A DNA stretch of 64,000 bases from Comamonas sp. 26 (lineage in GTDB: Bacteria; Pseudomonadota; Gammaproteobacteria; Burkholderiales; Burkholderiaceae_C), in the NCBI RefSeq assembly GCF_002754475.1, contig NZ_PEFL01000001.1, forward strand, positions 2,666,001 through 2,730,000. Reading direction: 5' to 3'. The notes under the pieces are model-generated. The model did not search any database, was not told where the DNA came from, and saw nothing but the letters and a program-made list of their open reading frames with translations. The translations under genes were made by a program, and so were the position numbers. This document shows, piece by piece, positions 59,298 through 64,000 of this stretch (within the stretch, counting starts at the first letter, position 1; each line of letters starts with the position of its first letter).

Positions 59298-60788
59298 ATG
59301 AGCATCACGTCACCAGACTCTCGCCGTCGCTGGCTGCTGGCACTGGCCTGGGCCTTGCTATGCGCACTGATGCTGGCTCTGCAATGGTGGCAGGCCCACG
59401 CCCAGCAGCAGCGCGAACAGTTCCAGCTGGCTCAGACTGTGCAGCGCCAGATGCTGGAGAAGGTAGCCCAGCACAAAGCCCATCTGACGGCGCTGACGGC
59501 AGTGGCACCACTGCAGGCCACCGAAGAGTCTTCTGCACTGAGCCGGGTCGCTCAGTCCATCAAGACCATCTACCCACGCATTCAGGAGATTCAGCTCGTC
59601 ACCCCGGCCACAGGCAGTTGCCTGGTTCCGGCCGTGGCCCAAGCCGCTGCGCCGCTACAGGCTCGCGCGAGCACCAGCCTGCCCGACGAACAACATACGG
59701 GCGACTACCTGTTCATCAAAAAAGTAGCATCTCCCGCAGACTGGCTATGCGTTCGCATCCATTCCGCCCACTTGCTGGATGAACATACCCTGCCCGCCAA
59801 CAGCGGCCTGCGCATCAGCCTCAATGGTCACACACTGCTGGATCCCCCTCCCCCACTGCAGCAAGCGCGGGTCTTTGGCCAGTTCACACTGGCCGGTTAC
59901 GACCAGCCGCTTGAAGTGCAACTGCTCACCCGCCCCCAAAACCTGCTGAGCTGGAGCATGGTGCTGATCAGCGTTCTGGTCAGCACGCTTTTGGTGGGCG
60001 CGGCCAACCTGATCTGGAAAAGCCGCCAGCAAGCCAGACGCCACCAGCAACGCGCCCAGTTGCTGGCGAATGAGGCACAACTGGCCCATGCATCACGTGT
60101 CAACGGCATGGGCGAAATGGCATCTGGCATTGCCCATGAACTGGCCCAGCCCGTCACGGCCTTGCTAAGCCAGAGCCAAGCCGCCCTGCGCGCCCATGAG
60201 CTGGGCAAGCCCGAGCTGCTGGTCACCGCCCTGCAGGCCAATGTGCGCGAGGCAAGGCGCGCCGGCGCCATTCTGGAGCGCATGCGCGGCTATATCAGCA
60301 ACGCGCCCAGTCAGCCCCAACGGCTGGATTTGCCTCAGGCCGTCAACCAGGCCCTGCTGCTGCTTGATGGCCCGACCCGCCAAGCCGGTATTGCACTGCG
60401 CTGGCAGGCACCGATGCAGCCCTGCTGGGTCTGGGCCGATCCGGTATCACTGGAGCAAGTGCTGAACAATCTGGTGCGCAACGCACTGGATGCGCTAAGC
60501 CATGCCGCCACACCCGATGCCCACGTTGAAATCACGCTGCGCATAGATGCCAAGCAGGCTCTGCTAATCGTGCAGGACAACGGCCCCGGCGTGGATGCGG
60601 CCACCGCCCAGCGCATGTTTGAGCCCTTCTTCACCACCAAGACCGATGGCATGGGGCTGGGCCTGCCGCTTTGCGCCACGCTGATGGAACGTATGGGCGG
60701 CAATCTGGAATATGTTCACAGCCCACGCGGTGCATGCTTTGTCATGCATTTGCCGCTGGCTTCTGACGAACTCACTGCACACCCATGA
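59298..60788 (+). CDS. Sensor histidine kinase (DctB/FixL-like output)
   Basis: 496 residues. Membrane helix near 12-32, a periplasmic sensor domain of about 190 residues with two Cys, a second helix (about 225-245), then the kinase core: H box MASGIAHELAQPVTALLSQSQAAL, N box NNLVRNALDAL, G1 DNGPGVDAA, F FEPFFTTK and G2 GMGLGLPL. The HELAQP H box is the form used by DctB, TodS and FixL kinases. The stimulus is unknown. Its stop overlaps the regulator gene by 4 bases, so the two form a cognate pair. Confidence 0.93.
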   Translation: MSITSPDSRRRWLLALAWALLCALMLALQWWQAHAQQQREQFQLAQTVQRQMLEKVAQHKAHLTALTAVAPLQATEESSALSRVAQSIKTIYPRIQEIQLVTPATGSCLVPAVAQAAAPLQARASTSLPDEQHTGDYLFIKKVASPADWLCVRIHSAHLLDEHTLPANSGLRISLNGHTLLDPPPPLQQARVFGQFTLAGYDQPLEVQLLTRPQNLLSWSMVLISVLVSTLLVGAANLIWKSRQQARRHQQRAQLLANEAQLAHASRVNGMGEMASGIAHELAQPVTALLSQSQAALRAHELGKPELLVTALQANVREARRAGAILERMRGYISNAPSQPQRLDLPQAVNQALLLLDGPTRQAGIALRWQAPMQPCWVWADPVSLEQVLNNLVRNALDALSHAATPDAHVEITLRIDAKQALLIVQDNGPGVDAATAQRMFEPFFTTKTDGMGLGLPLCATLMERMGGNLEYVHSPRGACFVMHLPLASDELTAHP

Positions 60789-61366
60789 TTTATTTGATCG
60801 ATGACGACCCCTCGGTGCGCGAAGCCCTGAACTTGTTGCTGCAGACCTATGAGCTGCCCGTCACCTGCTTTGAGTCGCCTGCCGACTGCCTGGCTCATCT
60901 GGACCGCAGCCAGCCCGGCATTCTGATTACCGATCTGCGCATGCCCATGATGTCCGGCCTGCAATTACACGAGCAGTTGATGGCCCAGGGCGTGGACTGG
61001 CCCACGATCGTGATTACCGGCCACGGCGACCTGCACGCCTGCCGCCGCGCCTTCAAGGCCGGGGTGACCGATTTTCTGACAAAACCCATCGAAGAGCAGA
61101 CCCTGCTGCAGGCCATTGAATCTGCGCAAACCCGCCTGAACCAGCAGGCTGAACGCAATGAAGCCCGCCAGAGCCTGCGCAGCCTGACCGAGCGCGAGCG
61201 CGAGGTGCTGGAGCTGATTACCAAAGGGCTGGGCAGCAAAGAAATTGCCGCCGCACTGGATATTTCAGTACGCACGGTAGATACGCACCGCGCCAAGCTG
61301 GCTGAAAAACTGGGCACAGGATCAGTGGCCGAGCAGACCCGGCTGCTGCTGACGGCTGCAACCTGA
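60785..61366 (+). CDS. FixJ/LuxR-type response regulator
   Basis: 193 residues. Receiver domain with acidic pair DDD (8-10), phospho-acceptor Asp in ILITDLRMPMMSG, Thr in IVITGHGD and Lys in FLTKPI. A LuxR-type helix-turn-helix follows: LTEREREVLELITKGLGSKE, IAAALDISVRTVDTHRAKL. Partner of the kinase directly upstream. Targets are not evident; the downstream exported heme-binding-like gene is a candidate. Confidence 0.95.
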   Translation: MIYLIDDDPSVREALNLLLQTYELPVTCFESPADCLAHLDRSQPGILITDLRMPMMSGLQLHEQLMAQGVDWPTIVITGHGDLHACRRAFKAGVTDFLTKPIEEQTLLQAIESAQTRLNQQAERNEARQSLRSLTEREREVLELITKGLGSKEIAAALDISVRTVDTHRAKLAEKLGTGSVAEQTRLLLTAAT

Positions 61367-61498
61367 ACCCCATCGCACTCCGTAGGATTACCGATAGCCA
61401 TCCGTTGCTTTGCGAATGGGCGGCCAGGGCGGCAATCCCTAAAGTTCATTCATCGCTTGATCACCTCTGATCTGAGCCGATCCTCAAGGAGCTTTGAC

Positions 61499-62014
61499 AT
61501 GAACCAACGCCTGCTGAACACCGCCAAAACCGCCCTCTGCGCCCTCACCGTCACCGCCGCCATGGCTGGCGCGACTGCTGCAACGGCTGCCACCGCATCC
61601 ACCCGCAGCATTGCCAGCGCTACCGCCGTGCAACTGGCCCAGCAGACCGTGGCCGCCTGCACTGCTGATGGCTATAACGTCACCGCCGCCGTGGTCGACC
61701 GTTCTGGCGTGCTGCTGAGCTTGGTGCGTGCCGATGCCGCTGGCCCCCACACCACGCAGGCCGCAACGTCCAAAGCTTTTACCTCGGCCTCGTCGCGCAA
61801 CCCCACCAGTGGCATTGCCAAGGCCATTCAGTCCAACCCTGATGCAGCTGGCATGGCCAATATTCCGGGCTTTCTGGTGCTGGCTGGCGGCGTCCCCGTC
61901 AAGATTGGCAACGAGACCATTGGCGCCATTGGCGTAGCCGGTGCCCCCGGTGGTCATCTGGATGAAGCCTGCGCACAAAAGGCCATCACCTCCCTGAAAG
62001 ACCAGCTGCAATAA
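61499..62014 (+). CDS. Exported GlcG/HbpS-like protein (DUF336)
   Basis: 171 residues. Signal peptide (MNQRLLNTAKTALCALTVTA, cleavage near ATAATA) and a GlcG/HbpS domain: ALAQQTVAACTADGYNVTAAVVDRSG, then FTSASSRNPTS, FLVLAGGVPVKIGNETIGAI and GGHLDEACAQKA. HbpS of Streptomyces binds heme and modulates a two-component system; here the gene follows one, which makes an accessory sensor role possible (inference). AAGGAG precedes the ATG at 7 bases. Confidence 0.9.
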   Translation: MNQRLLNTAKTALCALTVTAAMAGATAATAATASTRSIASATAVQLAQQTVAACTADGYNVTAAVVDRSGVLLSLVRADAAGPHTTQAATSKAFTSASSRNPTSGIAKAIQSNPDAAGMANIPGFLVLAGGVPVKIGNETIGAIGVAGAPGGHLDEACAQKAITSLKDQLQ

Positions 62015-62051
62015 CCAGCGGCAATAAGCGGCAAGCCGGGAAATAGCCCAC

Positions 62052-62093
62052 AAAAAAGCGGCCCCATCATTTACTGATGGGGCCGCTTTTTTT
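62052..62093 (+). terminator. Terminator of the GlcG/HbpS-like gene
   Basis: AAAGCGGCCCCATCA/TGATGGGGCCGCTTT, 15-base inverted repeat with T7, 38 bases after the stop; symmetric enough to work in both directions. Confidence 0.9.
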
Positions 62094-62102
62094 AGTTTGA
62101 CC

Positions 62103-62183
62103 TCAAAACACACCGTAGCGATAAGCGACATAGGCCGCTGCGGCCACTCCGATCAGGCACAAGATTGTCATAACTCGGCTCAT
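62103..62183 (-). CDS. Very small membrane protein (26 residues)
   Basis: Begins MSRVMTILCLIGVAAAAYVA and ends YRYGVF: a single membrane helix. GAGGTGAG lies just before the ATG, and the strong terminator lies directly downstream, as for a true gene. Confidence 0.55.
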   Translation of the reverse strand: MSRVMTILCLIGVAAAAYVAYRYGVF

Positions 62184-62259
62184 CGCTCACCTCAATTTTG
62201 AGTAGAAACAGGCTCTACCGCTTGCACCGCAGACGCAAACAGCTATCAATAACAAAGTA

Positions 62260-63117
62260 TCAAAGCACTTGGCGCATGGTGATATGGGGAATGCCCGCCT
62301 CTTCATAGGGCTCACCCACCGGCGTAAAGCCTGCGCGCAGATAAAACTTCTCGGCATGACGCTGAGCGTGCAGCACGATTTCTTTGTCGCCACGGTCACG
62401 CGCAGAGGCGACCAGGCTATCGAGAACCATGCGGCCCCAGCGGCCACCACGCACGCTGCGGTCCACGGCCATGCGGCCAATGCGTGCCACGCCCGGTGCA
62501 TCGCTGACCAGTCGGCCTGTGGCCACAGGCTGGTTCAAGCCGTTAAACAGCACCACATGGCGGGCCACAGGGTCAAACTCATCAATCTCGATCTCACGCG
62601 GCACGCCCTGCTCGCGCACAAATACGGCCAGGCGCAGGCGCTCGGCATCGCGCCCCAGATCGTTCCAGCTGCCGGATCGCAAAGTCACAACTTCCTGCCC
62701 CGCTTCATACGCGGTCAACAGGTCGCGCAGTGCCTGCGGCACGGGCTTGGGAGCCTGCGTGGCGGCATCGGCAAACACATAGACCAGCTCCACCGTGTTG
62801 AGCAGCTCCATGCCGCGGAAGATACCCGCCTCGAACTGCAGCGAGGTATTGCCCTGCTTGACGCAGCGAATGCCCACATCCAGCACATCGCCCAAGGTGG
62901 CAGAGCCGTGAAAGACCGTACCGGCCTTTTTCACAAACATCTCGCCGCCCAGCGATGCAAAACCCGTCTCGTAGGGAATGGCCAGCTGGCGCCAGTAGTT
63001 GCTGATGGCCACATCGGCGTACATCAGGTAATGGGCGTTGAAGACGATCTTCTGTGCATCCACCTCGGCCCAACGCACCTCAATACGGGTAAAGCTGCGG
63101 AAATCCTGTCGGTTCAT
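62260..63117 (-). CDS. Fusion of acyl-CoA thioesterase and GNAT acetyltransferase
   Basis: 285 residues in two domains. Residues 1-130 are a YbgC/FadM-type hotdog thioesterase (RIEVRWAEVDAQKIVFNAHYLMYAD, with the catalytic Asp in AEVDAQ). Residues 145-285 are an ElaA-like GNAT domain (LRLAVFVREQGVPREIEIDEFD, RIGRMAVDRSVRGGRWGRMV, LHAQRHAEKFYLRAGF). The fusion suggests a thioesterase and an acyl-CoA-using transferase acting on linked substrates; these are unknown. Confidence 0.9.
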   Translation of the reverse strand: MNRQDFRSFTRIEVRWAEVDAQKIVFNAHYLMYADVAISNYWRQLAIPYETGFASLGGEMFVKKAGTVFHGSATLGDVLDVGIRCVKQGNTSLQFEAGIFRGMELLNTVELVYVFADAATQAPKPVPQALRDLLTAYEAGQEVVTLRSGSWNDLGRDAERLRLAVFVREQGVPREIEIDEFDPVARHVVLFNGLNQPVATGRLVSDAPGVARIGRMAVDRSVRGGRWGRMVLDSLVASARDRGDKEIVLHAQRHAEKFYLRAGFTPVGEPYEEAGIPHITMRQVL

Positions 63118-63137
63118 ATTGCTTTGTCTCTCTCGGT

Positions 63138-64000
63138 TTAATTCAGTCCAAATGCACTGCGCAAAGCCTGCGCCATATCCTGATGGGCTTGCCGCGCCTC
63201 GGCAATCACACGGCCCATCTTGATGAATTCATGGGTTACACCCTTGTAGATTTCAAGCTCTACCGGCACGCCAGCCATGCGCAGCATGTCGGCATATTCA
63301 ACGCCCTCATCGACCAGCGGGTCGCACTCGGCCAAGCCTATCCATGCAGGTGCCACATCATCCACATCAGGGGCCAGCAGCGGCGCAAAGCGCCAGTCTT
63401 CTCTGTCCCTGGGGTTGGCAATGTATTGCGCAAAAAACCAGGTGATGGCGGGCTCTTCCAGGACCAGTCCATAGGCATAGCGGCGGTGTGAGTCCGTATC
63501 CTGGTGCGCAGTGGTTCCGGGGTAGATCAGCAATTGCAGCGCCAGCTTCAGGCCCGCATTGCGTGCCTCAATTGCACAAGCTGCAGACAAGGTCCCGCCC
63601 GCGCTGTCACCGCCCACGGCAATGCGACTGGCATCCGCACCCAGACCAGCGGCATGGGCAGGCAGCCACTGAAGCGCATCCCAGGCATCGTTATGGGCCA
63701 CGGGAAATTGAAACTGGGGAGCCAGTCGGTAATCCAGCGACACCACCATGCAGCCCGCCAAATGCGCCAGCTGGCGGCAAAGCTGGTCATGCGTAGCCAC
63801 GCTGCCCACGGTAAAACCGCCGCCATGCAGATACAGCAGCACGGGCAGGCCAACAGCAGGGGCTTCATCCCGCATCACCGGGGCATACAGACGTGCAGGC
63901 AGCAGTGCGCCATCGCGTGCAGGTATCTGTAAATCTTCTACACGCGGCAAGGCTTGCTTGGGGATTTCAAGCACGCCAGCGCCAGCCTCATAGGCCATTT
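63138..64000 (-). CDS. Alpha/beta hydrolase of the hormone-sensitive lipase family (partial)
   Basis: A carboxylesterase whose start lies beyond the window edge. The oxyanion motif HGGGF (VLLYLHGGGFTVGS), the nucleophile GDSAGG (IAVGGDSAGGTLSAA), the Asp in ECDPLVDEG and the catalytic His in VTHEFIKMGR are all present, so the enzyme should be active. An in-frame ATG at 63,998 exists, but HSL-family proteins usually carry more N-terminal residues. It lies 20 bases upstream of the thioesterase-GNAT gene, same strand. Confidence 0.9.
   Translation of the reverse strand, partial: MAYEAGAGVLEIPKQALPRVEDLQIPARDGALLPARLYAPVMRDEAPAVGLPVLLYLHGGGFTVGSVATHDQLCRQLAHLAGCMVVSLDYRLAPQFQFPVAHNDAWDALQWLPAHAAGLGADASRIAVGGDSAGGTLSAACAIEARNAGLKLALQLLIYPGTTAHQDTDSHRRYAYGLVLEEPAITWFFAQYIANPRDREDWRFAPLLAPDVDDVAPAWIGLAECDPLVDEGVEYADMLRMAGVPVELEIYKGVTHEFIKMGRVIAEARQAHQDMAQALRSAFGLN

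Overview
The window reads as chromosome from a betaproteobacterium of the family Comamonadaceae (Comamonas or a close relative). The evidence is the gene content and order (nadE next to a P-II gene, dnaX-ybaB-recR, moaA-mobA-moeA, mltG-tmk-holB-PilZ-tatD), the C-rich codon use, and a short interspersed repeat with the core TTTGATAGCTGCTTGCGC that I associate with this family. All gene names come from reading the proteins by eye; no database search was run.

Region 1, about 1-23,500, is core chromosome. It holds P-II and NAD synthetase, a FemAB-like acyltransferase, two tandem chemoreceptors, inorganic pyrophosphatase, a Crp/Fnr-type regulator, a molybdenum-cofactor cluster (moaA-mobA-moeA), a small thioredoxin, RNase HI with a methyltransferase, glyoxalase II, a MltD-type transglycosylase, the recR-ybaB-dnaX repair/replication operon, the SRP (4.5S) RNA and rimO.

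Region 2, 23,509-47,310, is an integrated, decayed prophage-like element in tRNA-Lys(TTT). A 49-bp perfect direct repeat made from the tRNA 3' end bounds it. The intact tRNA, the tyrosine integrase and a DUF4224 protein lie at the right end; the orphan tRNA 3' fragment lies at the left. The left part carries a frameshifted thermonuclease, an ABC-F ATPase with a structured leader and a DUF2829 (Tad2-like, anti-Thoeris) protein. It also carries broken pieces of a large virion-type polyvalent protein. The middle has a two-gene cargo pair, the lysogeny switch (S24 repressor, YdaS/Cro-like, Rha-like) with clear operators, and many small genes. The right part is an early region in which several genes follow a stem-loop/U-tract/Shine-Dalgarno leader; it also carries rdgC and a GGDEF diguanylate cyclase. 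I see no terminase, portal, major capsid or tail genes, so the element is probably defective.

Region 3, 47,338-64,000, is chromosome again. It has tcdA, cpoB-pal-tolB (envelope constriction), msbA, an operon running mltG-tmk-holB-PilZ-tatD-ankyrin, ygfZ, a two-component system (HELAQP-type kinase plus FixJ/LuxR-type regulator), a secreted GlcG/HbpS-like protein, a thioesterase-GNAT fusion and an esterase that runs off the end.

The most notable observations are these: a nine-A slippage site in dnaX that would make a gamma-like short product; the repeated stem-loop/RBS leaders of the early phage genes; a second repressor-operator cluster with its own promoter and no obvious gene; a cargo pair whose first protein has a RHIM-like amyloid motif; a Q/N-rich mini-protein next to a PRC-barrel protein; and in-frame copies of the family repeat inside core genes.
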